The notes: generated from the sequence alone by a model not told the origin. A stretch of DNA of 64,000 nt from Streptomyces sp. NBC_00557 (GCF_036345995.1 NZ_CP107796.1:4526001-4590000), one strand, 5' to 3'; counted from the first letter of the stretch, positions 1-9,462 are shown. Numbers and translations are program-made.

Positions 1-596
1 TCACCTATGTCTCCACCGGCCAGCTCGACCGCGCCCGCGCGGTCCTGCGACGCACCCTCGACCTGATGGAACCGGTGCTGCGGGCCGGGGCCCCGGTCGT
101 CGTCCTGGAACCGAGCTGCGCGGCCGCCCTCCGCACCGACCTGCCGGAACTGCTCCACGACGACCCGCGCGCCGCCCGCCTCTCCGCGGCCGTCGTCACC
201 TTCGCCGAGGCCCTGGAGCGGCACGCCCCGCACTGGACCCCGCCCGCCGTGGACCGCCCGGTCGCCGGCCAGACCCACTGCCACCAGCACGCGGTGCTCG
301 GCGACACCCCCGACCGACGGCTGCGCGAGGCCGCCGGCCTCACCGGCGAGCTGAGCGGGGGCTGCTGCGGCCTGGCGGGCAACTTCGGCTTCGAGAAGGG
401 CCACTTCGAGGTGTCGAAGGCCTGCGCGGAGGAACAGCTCCTGCCCTCGGTACGCGAGGCGCCCGCGCAGACGGTGATCCTGGCCGACGGCTACTCCTGC
501 CGCACCCAGCTGGAGCAACTGGCCGGAGTGCGGGGCCGCCATCTGGCGGAGGTGCTGGCGGAGGCCCTGGACAGGGAGAGCGGGGGTGCGGAGTGA
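1..596 (+). CDS. (Fe-S)-binding / FAD-linked oxidoreductase, C-terminal part (5' truncated by window)
   Basis: Only the C-terminal end of this gene is inside the window; the frame is open from base 3. The visible part is the cysteine-rich CCG region found in glycolate-oxidase-type and GlpC/LutA-type Fe-S proteins. The cysteine motifs appear in the expected order: EPSC, then HCHQHA, then GGCCGLAG, then DGYSC. In family members these residues hold Fe-S or other redox centres that pass electrons from 2-hydroxyacid oxidation. In many actinomycetes this domain is fused behind an FAD-binding domain of about 600 residues. Whether that fusion exists here cannot be seen. The substrate is unknown. No downstream gene is close enough to be in the same operon. 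Confidence 0.8.
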   Translation, partial: TYVSTGQLDRARAVLRRTLDLMEPVLRAGAPVVVLEPSCAAALRTDLPELLHDDPRAARLSAAVVTFAEALERHAPHWTPPAVDRPVAGQTHCHQHAVLGDTPDRRLREAAGLTGELSGGCCGLAGNFGFEKGHFEVSKACAEEQLLPSVREAPAQTVILADGYSCRTQLEQLAGVRGRHLAEVLAEALDRESGGAE

Positions 597-864
597 CGGT
601 GCCGCGGCGGCGCCTCGCGGCTGCCTGCCGAGGAGCCGCAAGGAGGAGACACCGGGAGGCGGGGCAGCCGGGTGAGCGGTGAGCGAGCGGCGGGGTGCCG
701 GGAAACGCGCGGGTCAGCCGGGCTGATCGCCGTGCTTCGCACAGGGCCGTAGGGCTGAGCTGTGCGCACCGGCCGAGGGTGCCGGCGGTCCGGGAACCGG
801 GGGACGGGCGGGTTGCTTCGTAGGGTGAGTGGAACTGCGATCTTGCGATCTCCGAGGAGCGCGC

Positions 865-1986
865 ATGACCCTCACCCTGCGGACCCTCACCCGCGCCGAG
901 CACCTCGCCTTCGTGGCGGGCCGTCCCTCCGTCAGCCATATGCAGATGCCGTCGTGGGGGGAGGTGAAGCAGGACTGGCGGGCGGAGAGCCTCGGCTGGT
1001 TCGAGGGCGACGGACGGCTCGTCGGGGCCGGACTGGTGCTGCTGCGGCCGCTGCCGAAGCTCAGGCGGTACCTGGCCTATCTCCCGGAGGGGCCGGTCAT
1101 CGACTGGGACGCGCCCGACCTGGAGCGCTGGCTGGAGCCGATGCTCGCGCACCTCAAGCACCTGGGGGCGTTCTCGGTGAAGATGGGCCCGCCCGTGGTG
1201 GCCCGGCGCTGGAGTCCCGAGGCGGTCAAGGCGGCGATCGCCGACCCCGGCGCGCACCGGCTGCGGGACGTGCCGCCGACCTCCTCCGAGCAGCGCGCCG
1301 CGGACCTGGCCGGCCGGCTGCGCCGGATGGGCTGGCGGCGGTCCGAGCCGGGCGGCGAGGAGGGCTTCGCCGTGGGACAGCCCCGGTACGTGTGCCAGGT
1401 GCCGTTCGCCGGACGTTCGTTGGACGACATCCACCGCGGGCTCAACCAGCAGTGGCGGCGCAACATCAAGAAGGCCGAGAAGGCGGGCGTGAAGGTCGTC
1501 CGGGGCGGCTACGAGGACCTGCCGGCCTTCTACGAGCTGTACACCGAGACCGCCCGCCGGGACCGGTTCATCGCGCGCCCGCTGCCGTACTTCCAGCGCA
1601 TGTGGACCGCGCTCACCGCCGAGGACCCCGACCGGATGCGGCTGTACCTCGCCCACCACGACGGCGACCTCCTCGCCGCGGCCACCATGCTGGTCGTCGG
1701 CGGGCACGTCTGGTACTCCTACGGCGCCTCCACCGCACGCAGGCGCGAGGTGCAGCCCAACAACGCGATGCAGTGGCGGATGATGTGCGACGCCCACGAA
1801 CTCGGCGCGCACGTCTACGACTTCCGCGGCATCACCGACACCCTGGAGGAGTCCGACCACCTCCTCGGCCTGCTCCGCTTCAAGGTGGGCGCGGGCGGCG
1901 AGGCCGTGGAGTACGTGGGGGAGTGGGACTTCCCGCTGAACCGCCTCCTGCACAAGGCGCTTGACCTCTACATGGCCCGCCGCTGA
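865..1986 (+). CDS. FemAB/FemX-family peptidyltransferase (peptidoglycan interpeptide bridge)
   Basis: The product is 373 residues. Family members are FemA/FemX-like enzymes that use aminoacyl-tRNA to add amino acids to the peptide of lipid II at the inner face of the membrane. They have two GNAT-like halves. Supporting segments are the N-terminal MPSWGEVK region, the QQWRRNIKKAEKAGV motif in the middle (helical arm) and a C-terminal DFRGI...LLGLLRFKVGAG segment, which is the typical FemAB ending. The ATG at 865 was chosen because GAGGAG lies 6-8 bases upstream; an earlier in-frame GTG at 829 has no such site. Streptomyces make a glycine bridge on LL-diaminopimelate, so this may be the FemX that adds it, but several paralogues usually exist. 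Confidence 0.85.
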   Translation: MTLTLRTLTRAEHLAFVAGRPSVSHMQMPSWGEVKQDWRAESLGWFEGDGRLVGAGLVLLRPLPKLRRYLAYLPEGPVIDWDAPDLERWLEPMLAHLKHLGAFSVKMGPPVVARRWSPEAVKAAIADPGAHRLRDVPPTSSEQRAADLAGRLRRMGWRRSEPGGEEGFAVGQPRYVCQVPFAGRSLDDIHRGLNQQWRRNIKKAEKAGVKVVRGGYEDLPAFYELYTETARRDRFIARPLPYFQRMWTALTAEDPDRMRLYLAHHDGDLLAAATMLVVGGHVWYSYGASTARRREVQPNNAMQWRMMCDAHELGAHVYDFRGITDTLEESDHLLGLLRFKVGAGGEAVEYVGEWDFPLNRLLHKALDLYMARR

Positions 1987-2001
1987 GGCGGTACGACGAT
2001 C

Positions 2002-2315
2002 ATGATCACCCACGACCTCAACCTCGCCCCCGACGCCGACCGCATCCTCGTCGTCGACCGGGCCGCATCGTGGAGGCCGGCCGCCACGACGAACTCCTCG
2101 CCCGGGGCGGCGCCTACGCCCGGCTGCACCGCTCACAGAACAACGCGGTGACGGACACGGGCGAACTGCGCATGCCGCTGTGGGAGGCGCCGGTACACGG
2201 ACGGACACAGGGGTACGAGCAAACACCGGTGCACGAGCAGACGCCGGGGTACGGGTACGCCCCCGCGTATCACCAGCCCTACGGCTACCCCCCTCACCCC
2301 TCCTCCGGTATCTGA
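2002..2315 (+). pseudogene. Remnant of an ABC-transporter ATPase C-terminus, with a one-base frameshift
   Basis: Immediately after the FemAB stop codon the sequence reads MITHDLNLAPDADRILVVDR in one frame. This is the H-loop (THD) and following strand of an ABC-exporter ATPase. At about base 2060 one base is missing, and the continuation GRIVEAGRHDELLARGGAYA is in the +2 frame, ending in a Tyr/Gly/Pro-rich tail at 2315. The Walker A, signature and Walker B parts are absent. The piece is therefore a truncated and frameshifted gene end, not a working protein. The similarity begins at the FemAB stop, which suggests a deletion that joined the two genes. A sequencing error could explain the frameshift but not the missing 5' portion. 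Confidence 0.75.
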
Positions 2316-2446
2316 CCGGGAGCCGGCGTGCCGTAATCCCAGCATCCGGGACAGTCCCCAAAGGGTTCACGCACCTGTCGAAGTCCATTACCCTGGACTC
2401 GGTAGTACATCGAGATGAACGAACCCGATCAAGCACAGGACCGCCC

Positions 2447-3379
2447 GTGACCGCCACCCCCAGCACCGCCACGCCGACTCCGGTCACCCCCGTCCAAGGG
2501 CCGCGCCGCTTCGGCTCGTTCGGCCCCGTCGGGCTCGTCCTGGCCGGCGGCGTCTCGGTCCAGTTCGGCGGCGCGCTCGCGGTGACCCTGATGCCGAGGG
2601 CCGGCGCCCCGGGCGTCGTCACCCTGCGCCTGCTCGCGGCGGCGGCGGTCCTCCTGGTGGTGTGCCGCCCCCGGCTGCGCGGCCACTCGCGCACCGACTG
2701 GGGCACGGTGATCGCGTTCGGCGTCGCCATGGGCGCGATGAACGGCCTCTTCTACGAGGCGGTCGCCCGCATCCCGCTGGGCCCTGCGGTCACCCTGGAG
2801 GTCCTGGGCCCGCTGGCCCTCTCGGTCCTCACCTCCCGCCGCGCGATCAACGCGCTGTGGGCGGCCCTGGCCCTGTTCGGGGTCTTTCTGCTGAGCGGCG
2901 GAGGCTTCAGCGACCTCGACCCCACAGGTGTCGGATTCGCCCTGGGCGCCGGAGCCATGTGGGCGCTCTACATTCTCTTCAGCGCCCGTACGGGCCGCCG
3001 CTTCCCCCAGGCGGACGGCCTGGCCTTGGCCATGGCGGTGGCCGCCCTCCTCTTCCTCCCCCTGGGCATCACCTCGGCGGGCGCCCGCCTCCTGAACCCC
3101 ACCACCCTCGCCCTCGGCTCGGCGGTGGCCCTGCTCTCCTCGGTCCTGCCCTACACCCTCGAACTCCTCGCCCTGCGCCGCCTGCCCGCCTCCACGTTCG
3201 CCATCCTGATGAGCCTGGAGCCGGCCATAGCGGCCACCGCCGGCTTCCTGATCCTCGGCCAGTCCCTCTCCCTGGCCGAGGCCGCCGCCATCACCCTGGT
3301 CATCGCGGCAAGCATCGGCGCGGTCCGCACCCAGGTCGGCCGGGGCAAGCCCAGGGTGGAACCGGCCCCGGAGGCCTGA
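2447..3379 (+). CDS. EamA/DMT-family exporter (RhtA-like), about 10 membrane helices
   Basis: The product is 310 residues and strongly hydrophobic, with the two five-helix EamA halves of the drug/metabolite transporter superfamily. Recognisable pieces are the first-half signature around GAMNGLFYEAVARIPLG and the second-half signature around LRRLPASTFAILMSLEPAIA, which matches RhtA/YdcZ-type amino-acid or metabolite exporters. The GTG at 2447 is preceded by AGGA at 2437-2440. A longer reading from 2180 would add a non-hydrophobic Arg-rich stretch without a ribosome site. The upstream region holds an ATG at 2415 in another frame. The transported compound cannot be deduced. A hairpin follows the stop codon. 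Confidence 0.88.
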   Translation: MTATPSTATPTPVTPVQGPRRFGSFGPVGLVLAGGVSVQFGGALAVTLMPRAGAPGVVTLRLLAAAAVLLVVCRPRLRGHSRTDWGTVIAFGVAMGAMNGLFYEAVARIPLGPAVTLEVLGPLALSVLTSRRAINALWAALALFGVFLLSGGGFSDLDPTGVGFALGAGAMWALYILFSARTGRRFPQADGLALAMAVAALLFLPLGITSAGARLLNPTTLALGSAVALLSSVLPYTLELLALRRLPASTFAILMSLEPAIAATAGFLILGQSLSLAEAAAITLVIAASIGAVRTQVGRGKPRVEPAPEA

Positions 3380-3382
3380 CGT

Positions 3383-3404
3383 CGCAGCCTTGTCACAGGC
3401 TGCG
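3383..3404 (+). terminator. Hairpin after the EamA gene
   Basis: CGCAGCCT and AGGCTGCG form a perfect 8-bp stem with a 6-base loop four bases after the EamA stop. There is no T run, as is common for Streptomyces terminators. Confidence 0.55.
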
Positions 3405-3412
3405 GCGCGAAC

Positions 3413-3443
3413 TTGATGCCTCGTCAAGCAATCTCGTTACCAT
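3413..3443 (+). promoter_or_regulatory. Possible promoter and small operator before the RHS gene
   Basis: TTGATG (3413-3418) and TACCAT (3438-3443) resemble -35 and -10 boxes but are 19 bases apart, which is long. CTTGA...TCAAG (3412-3416 and 3424-3428) is a short inverted repeat lying between them and could bind a regulator. This is pattern only. Confidence 0.3.
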
Positions 3444-3498
3444 TCATTCGCACGTGTGATGCGTGCCTGGCTGGTACGGGGAAGGCGGTTGACGGGGG

Positions 3499-6400
3499 AT
3501 GGGCTACGTCCTGCCTGGATGGCTCGACGAGATCCTGGATTACATAGGCATCAACTTTCCGAACGTCGACGAGGACGACTACCGCGAGATGGCGGACGCC
3601 ATGCGGGAGTTCGCCGACAAGTTCGAGGGGCACGGGGCCGACGCGCACAAGGCGGTCGAGCAGATCCTCGCCTCCTCGCGGGGCTGGGCCGTCCACTCGA
3701 TGCGGACCCACTGGAACCAGGTCAAGGCCGGCCACCTGGACAAGATCCCGGAGCTGGCCCGTCTGTTCGCCGACGCCTGTGATGTGGTGGCGGACATCAT
3801 CTTCGGGATGAAGACGAAGGCCGAGGCCGAACTCGCCGTCATGGCGGGCTCGGTGGGCCTTTCGCTCGGTATGGCGTTCGTCACCGGAGGCCTGTCCGCC
3901 GTGCTCGGCGCGGCGGAGGTCACGGCCATGCGGCAGCTGGTGAAGCGCATCATCGACGAGGCGGCCGACCGGTGCGTGGACGAGTTGCTCGCCCGGGTCA
4001 CCGCGCCGGTCAACGCCAAGCTGGAGGCGATGGTCGAGGACGCGGTCCTGAACCTCGCGAACGACGCCTTCTCCCTGCCACCCGACCCGACCGGCGTCGG
4101 GGGCGGCGGCGGAAACGGAGGCGGTGGAAACGGCGCCGGCGGGCACGGCCACGGTCACGGTCACGGAGGCATGCAACTGGCCTCGGCGGACGGCGCGGGC
4201 GGCGGCTTCGTGCTCGCCTCCGCAGGCGGTGGCGGCTCAGGGGGCGGTGACCTGTTCATCGACCACGAGGCGTTCGAGAGCGGCGCCGGCAAGGTCTCCT
4301 TCCACGGCAGCGAGCTGCACCTGGCCGGCTCCTCCCCGCTGGGCCGCGCCAAGGGTGCCTTCGGCCGCACCAAGGGCAGGGACCCCTTCACCCAGGCCTT
4401 CGACTCGGTCCTGGAAGGCGCCCTGCACGGCTCCGAAAAAGCCCTCGGCAAGATCGCCAAGCACATAGCCGAGACCGTCCCGGACCGGGTGAAGGCCGCG
4501 TCGCGCCTGCACAAGCACAACGACCTGGATATCGGCAGCAAGCTGGACGGTATCGCCCTCGGCAAGGGCGGTGGAACGGGCGGAGGGAAGCACGGGCGCC
4601 CTGGACTGGACGGTGGTCCGGGACTCCACCCGGGGGATCTGTCCAAGCAGGCCCGCGCGATGAACAACAGGCAGTTGTGCGGCGACCCGGTCGATATGGC
4701 CAGCGGGCAGATGGTGCTCGCTCAGACCGATGTCGACCTGGCTGGTGTCCTGCCGCTGACTGTGCGCCGCACCCATCTGACCGGATACCTCTCCGGGCGC
4801 TTCTTCGGCCCGTCCTGGTGCTCGACGCTGGACGAACGTCTCGAGGACAACAGCGGTTCGGCGGGCGGTGTGTGGTGGTACCGCGAGGACGGCTCGATCC
4901 TCGTCTACCCCCGGTTCCCCGACCTCGTCGGCGACAAGGTGCCACCGGCCGAGGGAGAGCGTCTGCCCCTGACCTTTGTCAGTGAGGGCGCGACGTATGT
5001 CCTGACCGTCGACGACCCGCACTCCGGCCTCCGCCGCTCCTTCGAACGGTCCTCCGCACACGATGACGTGTGGTGGCTCACCGGGATCGAGGACCGGAAC
5101 CACAACACCATCACCATCGAGCGCGACGAGGACGGCACCCCGACTGCCGTTACCCACACCTGCGGATATCGCATCCGGGTCGATGCCGACCCTGGGCTCC
5201 GGCGCGTCACCGCCCTGCACCTGCTCACTGAGGACGGCCCGGTTCGTCTGCGCGCTTACGACTACGACGACGCGGTCAACCTCGGCGAGGTGCGCAACGG
5301 CCTGGATACTCCGGTGCGTTTCACATACGACGTCGCACACCGCATCACCGGCTGGCATGACTCGCACGGCACCACGTTCTCGTACGAGTACGACGACCGG
5401 GGTCGCGTCGTCGCCACCCGGGGTAGCGACGGCATCCTCAACTCCCGGATCGCGTACGGCGAGCCGAACGCCGACGGCACGACGACCGTCACCTACACGG
5501 ACTCTCTCGGTCACCTCACCGTGTACCACGCCAACTGGCGCGGGCAGGTCGTCGCGGTCACGGACCCGCTCGGGAACACCGTCACCCAGCGCTGGGACCG
5601 CTACGACCGTCTGCTGAGCCGTACGGACGCGGCGGGCGACACCACTGAATGGACGTGGGACGAGGACGGCAATCTCATCGCCGTCCGGGAGGCCGATGGC
5701 ACGGTCACCACCGCCGAATACGACGAGCGAGGCATGCCAGTCGTCATGACCGGGCCCGACGGGGCCGTGTGGCGGTGCGCATACGACCGAGCCGGCAACC
5801 ACACCGAGATGATCGCCCCCGACGGCACGGTCACCCGGTACACGCACGACGAGCGCGGTGCCATCACAGCGATCACCGACGCCCTTGGCGCCACAGAGAC
5901 GTTCCAGCCCGACCCGGCCGGTCTGCCGATGGCCCGTACCGACGCCCTCGGTCATACCTGGACCTTCACCCGCGACGCGTTCCGCAGGCCCACCTCGATC
6001 ACCGACCCGCTGGGCGCCGTCACCCGTCTGGAATGGGATACCGAAGGTCACCTGCTGCGTCGTGTCGAACCCGACGGCACCGAGCAGACGTGGACGTACG
6101 ACGGCGAAGGCAACCGCCTGACCGAGACGGATGGAAACGGCGGCACGACCCGTTTCGAGTACACCCACTTCGGTCTGCTCGCAGCCCGCATCCGGGCGGG
6201 CGGCGCGCGTTACGAGTTCGCCTACGACACCGAGATGCGCCTCACCGAGGTCCGCAATTCGGCCGGGCAGACCTGGTCCTACGCCTACGATCCGACCGGG
6301 CGGGTGGTCCGCGAAACCGACTTCGACGGGCGGACCCTCACGTACGCCCACGATACGACCGACCGCACAGTCGCCCGTACCAATCCGCTGGGGCAGACGG

Positions 6401-8283
6401 TCACCCAGCACTACGACGCTCTCGGCCGCCTCGTCTCGAAGGACGTCGACGGTACCGTCACCTCCTTCGAGTACGACCCGACGGGTCGCCTGCTGCGTGC
6501 GGTGTCCCCCCACTCCGTCATGGAACTGCAATGGGATGTGCAGGGCAGGCTCGTCGCCGAGACGGTGGACGGCCGTACCCACCGTTACGCCTATGACGCT
6601 GTGGGCCGTCGCATCGGCCGTACCACCCCCAGCGGCACGGTCACCCACCAGGCCTACGACGCGGCCGGCAACCGTACGCGCATGGAACTCGCCGGCCGAG
6701 CGCTGAGCTTCACACACGACGCCGTGGGGCAAGAACTCACGCGCACCTTCGGCCTGCCCGACAATGCCGTCATCCTGGCCACCTCCTGGGACGTCGTCGG
6801 CCGAGTCAGCGAACAGACCGTGCACAGCCAGGGGCGAACGCTGCGTGCCCGGGCCTACACCTACCGCCCCGACCACCAGCTCCTCACGGTCACCGAGCAA
6901 CGGACGGGGGAGTACAGGCGGTTCACGCTCGACCCCGACGGTCGCCCGCTGGGCGTCGAGGCACGGGACTGGACCGAGCGCTACCTCTACGACAGCGAGG
7001 GCAACCAGGTCGAGGCCTCCTGGCCGGACCGGGCGCCGTACCCCGACGCACGGGGCCCACGAACCTATGACGGAACACGGTTGCGCGCGGCCGGCTCCCT
7101 CCACTACACCTACGACGCCGCCGGTCGTGTCGTCGAGCGCCGGCGCAAGCGTCTGTCCCGCAAGCCGGAGGTCTGGCGCTACACCTGGGACGCCGAGGAC
7201 CGGCTCACCTCGTGCACCACACCCGACGGCGTGCTGTGGACGTACACCTACGACGTCTTCGCACGCCGCACGGCCAAGCGGCGCCACGCACCGGACGGGA
7301 CGGTCGTCGAGGAGACTGTCTTCTCCTGGGACGGCGGCCGTCTGTCGGAACAGTACGACGGCGCCACGCGGACGACACTGACCTGGGAGTACGACGGGGT
7401 TCACCCCGTGGCGCAGGCCGAGACACGGCCGGCGGGCGACGATCAGGCAGCCATCGACTCCCGCTTCTTCGCGATCGTCACCGACCTGATCGGCACCCCT
7501 ACCGAACTCGTCGGCGAGGACGGCGAGATCGCCTGGCACAGCCGGTCCGAGCTGTGGGGCGCCACCGCCTGGAACCGTGATGCGACCGCGTATACGCCCC
7601 TGCGGTTCCCCGGCCAGTACGTGGACCAGGAGACCGGTCTCCACTACAACCACTTCCGCCACTACGACCCCGAGCCGGGCCGCTACCTCTCCCCTGACCC
7701 GCTCGGACTGGACCCCGCACCCAACCCCGCCGGGTACGTGGACAACCCGGCGACCATGTCCGACCCGATGGGGCTCGCGCCGTGCCTCCAATCACTGGAG
7801 AACATGGCGCAGCAGATCAACAACGTCCTGCCGCCGGGCATAGCGCGAGAGAGGCAGACCGTCTCCGTCATCCACGCGCATACTCCGAACGGTCCCGTGA
7901 CCTTCGTGGCGGGCACAAGCAAGAAGAAGCTCAACCCGGCTCAGGTGAAACTGGCCAAGCAACTGGGGCTGATCCCGCTTCCCAACGACCAGTATCTGAA
8001 GATCCCCAAGGGTGAGGAGGGCGGCCATGCCGAACAAAACATCCTGCATTTCCTCCACAGGAGGAACATGGCAGACAGGCAGAAAGCCGCACAACAGGGC
8101 ATCACAGATGTGAAGGACGGTTGGTTGCCCACCCACGGGGCGGCGTCGAAGAGCGTGTGCAAGGAATTCTGCGCGCCGATCATCCGCGGCAGCGGCGGGG
8201 CTATGTTTGGGCCGATGCATCCGAAGACCCACGGCACACAGCAGACGCAGTTCTACTGGCCCGGGCGCCATTCACCCAGCTGA
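3499..8283 (+). CDS. RHS/YD-repeat polymorphic toxin with C-terminal deaminase-like domain
   Basis: The product is 1,594 residues. Residues 1-190 are helical and look like the WXG100/T7-type N-terminal region of actinobacterial secreted toxins. A Gly/His-rich linker follows (about 205-255). Residues 395-460 match the DUF6531 start of RHS shells (DPVDMASGQ). Some 25 YD repeats (for example YDRAGN, YDAAGNR, YDPTGR) run to about residue 1370. The core motif PGQYVDQETGLHYNHFRHYDP, then GRYLSPDPLGL, lies at about 1373-1402. The tip after DPMGLAP carries HAE (His1510, Glu1512) and Cys1554-x3-Cys1558, the zinc and proton-shuttle layout of the cytidine-deaminase fold, although the usual spacing is Cys-x2-Cys. 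I infer a secreted nucleic-acid or nucleotide deaminase toxin. The tip has lower G+C than the shell. Confidence 0.9.
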   Translation: MGYVLPGWLDEILDYIGINFPNVDEDDYREMADAMREFADKFEGHGADAHKAVEQILASSRGWAVHSMRTHWNQVKAGHLDKIPELARLFADACDVVADIIFGMKTKAEAELAVMAGSVGLSLGMAFVTGGLSAVLGAAEVTAMRQLVKRIIDEAADRCVDELLARVTAPVNAKLEAMVEDAVLNLANDAFSLPPDPTGVGGGGGNGGGGNGAGGHGHGHGHGGMQLASADGAGGGFVLASAGGGGSGGGDLFIDHEAFESGAGKVSFHGSELHLAGSSPLGRAKGAFGRTKGRDPFTQAFDSVLEGALHGSEKALGKIAKHIAETVPDRVKAASRLHKHNDLDIGSKLDGIALGKGGGTGGGKHGRPGLDGGPGLHPGDLSKQARAMNNRQLCGDPVDMASGQMVLAQTDVDLAGVLPLTVRRTHLTGYLSGRFFGPSWCSTLDERLEDNSGSAGGVWWYREDGSILVYPRFPDLVGDKVPPAEGERLPLTFVSEGATYVLTVDDPHSGLRRSFERSSAHDDVWWLTGIEDRNHNTITIERDEDGTPTAVTHTCGYRIRVDADPGLRRVTALHLLTEDGPVRLRAYDYDDAVNLGEVRNGLDTPVRFTYDVAHRITGWHDSHGTTFSYEYDDRGRVVATRGSDGILNSRIAYGEPNADGTTTVTYTDSLGHLTVYHANWRGQVVAVTDPLGNTVTQRWDRYDRLLSRTDAAGDTTEWTWDEDGNLIAVREADGTVTTAEYDERGMPVVMTGPDGAVWRCAYDRAGNHTEMIAPDGTVTRYTHDERGAITAITDALGATETFQPDPAGLPMARTDALGHTWTFTRDAFRRPTSITDPLGAVTRLEWDTEGHLLRRVEPDGTEQTWTYDGEGNRLTETDGNGGTTRFEYTHFGLLAARIRAGGARYEFAYDTEMRLTEVRNSAGQTWSYAYDPTGRVVRETDFDGRTLTYAHDTTDRTVARTNPLGQTVTQHYDALGRLVSKDVDGTVTSFEYDPTGRLLRAVSPHSVMELQWDVQGRLVAETVDGRTHRYAYDAVGRRIGRTTPSGTVTHQAYDAAGNRTRMELAGRALSFTHDAVGQELTRTFGLPDNAVILATSWDVVGRVSEQTVHSQGRTLRARAYTYRPDHQLLTVTEQRTGEYRRFTLDPDGRPLGVEARDWTERYLYDSEGNQVEASWPDRAPYPDARGPRTYDGTRLRAAGSLHYTYDAAGRVVERRRKRLSRKPEVWRYTWDAEDRLTSCTTPDGVLWTYTYDVFARRTAKRRHAPDGTVVEETVFSWDGGRLSEQYDGATRTTLTWEYDGVHPVAQAETRPAGDDQAAIDSRFFAIVTDLIGTPTELVGEDGEIAWHSRSELWGATAWNRDATAYTPLRFPGQYVDQETGLHYNHFRHYDPEPGRYLSPDPLGLDPAPNPAGYVDNPATMSDPMGLAPCLQSLENMAQQINNVLPPGIARERQTVSVIHAHTPNGPVTFVAGTSKKKLNPAQVKLAKQLGLIPLPNDQYLKIPKGEEGGHAEQNILHFLHRRNMADRQKAAQQGITDVKDGWLPTHGAASKSVCKEFCAPIIRGSGGAMFGPMHPKTHGTQQTQFYWPGRHSPS

Positions 8284-8306
8284 ACGAGAGACAGAGGTAC
8301 GCAGAT

Positions 8307-9317
8307 ATGCCCACTCGCCTTGCCGCTGAGCTCCTGGCCGAGGAGAGCTTTCCCGGGTTCGGTGAGCGGTTCATGTGGTACGACGCCTTTCAGACCCGCG
8401 CCGGCGCCAACTGGCTGATCACCGAGGCCGAGGGGGAGCTGGCCGTGGGACGCGTCGCCGACGACCCCTCCCTTGTACTGGGAGATGTCCGCCGGTGGCC
8501 GTTTCCACCGTCTGCCGGGCAGCAGTGTTACGCCTCTCCCCTGCCGGACGGGGGCCTCGCCGTATGCGGCGGCGGTCTCGTGACCGTGTACGGAGCCGAT
8601 GGCCGGGTGCGCTGGACGCACGAGTCCGAGGCGTGGGGCGGTACCAGCGCCTCCCCTTCCTGCATCGCTGATCCGGCAGGGACGCGGCTGCTCGTGACCG
8701 TGCCGGGGCCGGAAGGCGCGGGTGGCATCTACCCGGGCGACCTGTGCGTCGCCCTCGATCTGGCCGACGGCCGCCGTGTCGCGCAGGCACAGCTGCCGTC
8801 CGCCTCGGCCGGTTATGCGTTCAAGCAGTCGATCTCTCATCCCTCGCAGGTCTTCCTGGACGCCCTCCAGGGAGACACGTTCTTCACCTTCGCCGTAACC
8901 CTGCAGGACGAACACCTGCGAGCAGAGCCGGTCGGCCTGCCGACGGAAGTGATCGCCGGTCTGAGTCTGGGAGGCGCTTTCCTTCAGCTGGACGTCGGCG
9001 GTGAGTGGCTGAGCCGATACGAGCCGGGGCAACCGGACGTCCTCGCGGAGGCGGAGGAGGTGCTCCCGGACGACCTCCGCTTCGTCGGGTACCGCACGGG
9101 CTTCCTCGACAAGGACCGCGTCCTGGCCGCCGTCGCCGAGGAGGAGGACTCGGAGGACAACCGCCATCTGATTCTGGACGGCCACACCCTCCAGCCAGTC
9201 GCCGAGGTCGACTACCCCGGCACGACGTGTTACGACCCGCTGGCCCTCGGCGACGGGACATGGCTGACGACGGAGGGGGACGTGGTACGCCGGTGGCGGG
9301 TGGCCGGCGCGGAGTGA
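8307..9317 (+). CDS. Probable immunity protein for the RHS toxin (beta-propeller-like)
   Basis: The product is 336 residues, starting at the ATG 23 bases after the toxin stop. No membrane segment or signal peptide is visible, so it should act in the cytoplasm. The sequence has repeated strand patterns such as GGLVTVYGADGRVRWTHESE and LCVALDLADGRRVAQAQL, resembling PQQ/WD-type propeller blades, but I do not recognise a named family. Position and orientation immediately behind a polymorphic toxin tip are the main reason to call it immunity. It is acidic, as many immunity proteins are. A weak ribosome site (AGAGGT) precedes the ATG. Confidence 0.55.
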   Translation: MPTRLAAELLAEESFPGFGERFMWYDAFQTRAGANWLITEAEGELAVGRVADDPSLVLGDVRRWPFPPSAGQQCYASPLPDGGLAVCGGGLVTVYGADGRVRWTHESEAWGGTSASPSCIADPAGTRLLVTVPGPEGAGGIYPGDLCVALDLADGRRVAQAQLPSASAGYAFKQSISHPSQVFLDALQGDTFFTFAVTLQDEHLRAEPVGLPTEVIAGLSLGGAFLQLDVGGEWLSRYEPGQPDVLAEAEEVLPDDLRFVGYRTGFLDKDRVLAAVAEEEDSEDNRHLILDGHTLQPVAEVDYPGTTCYDPLALGDGTWLTTEGDVVRRWRVAGAE

Positions 9318-9462
9318 ACCCGCCGGCTGCCCGCCTCGCCGAGCTGGGTCGCGAGAGCGCAGCAACCGGGGACGGGTGAGCCCCGGCCCGCCGCGCTGAC
9401 GAGAACCGCCACGGTGCCGCGTACCAGCCGCACCGCGCCCACGACACCCCACCGGTCCGCGC

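Noticed and set aside
340..2730. 796-codon minus-strand frame across the FemAB and EamA region
   Set aside because: Arg/Pro-rich antisense frame typical of high G+C DNA, crossing three supported features.
4237..7791. 1,184-codon open frame on the minus strand opposite the RHS gene
   Set aside because: It has no domain or plausible codon pattern and is a mirror of the YD-repeat coding strand.
8068..8283. Internal ATG with AGGAGG just upstream inside the RHS tip
   Set aside because: It is in frame, but the spacing is only three bases and the fragment would lack the HAE motif; probably chance.
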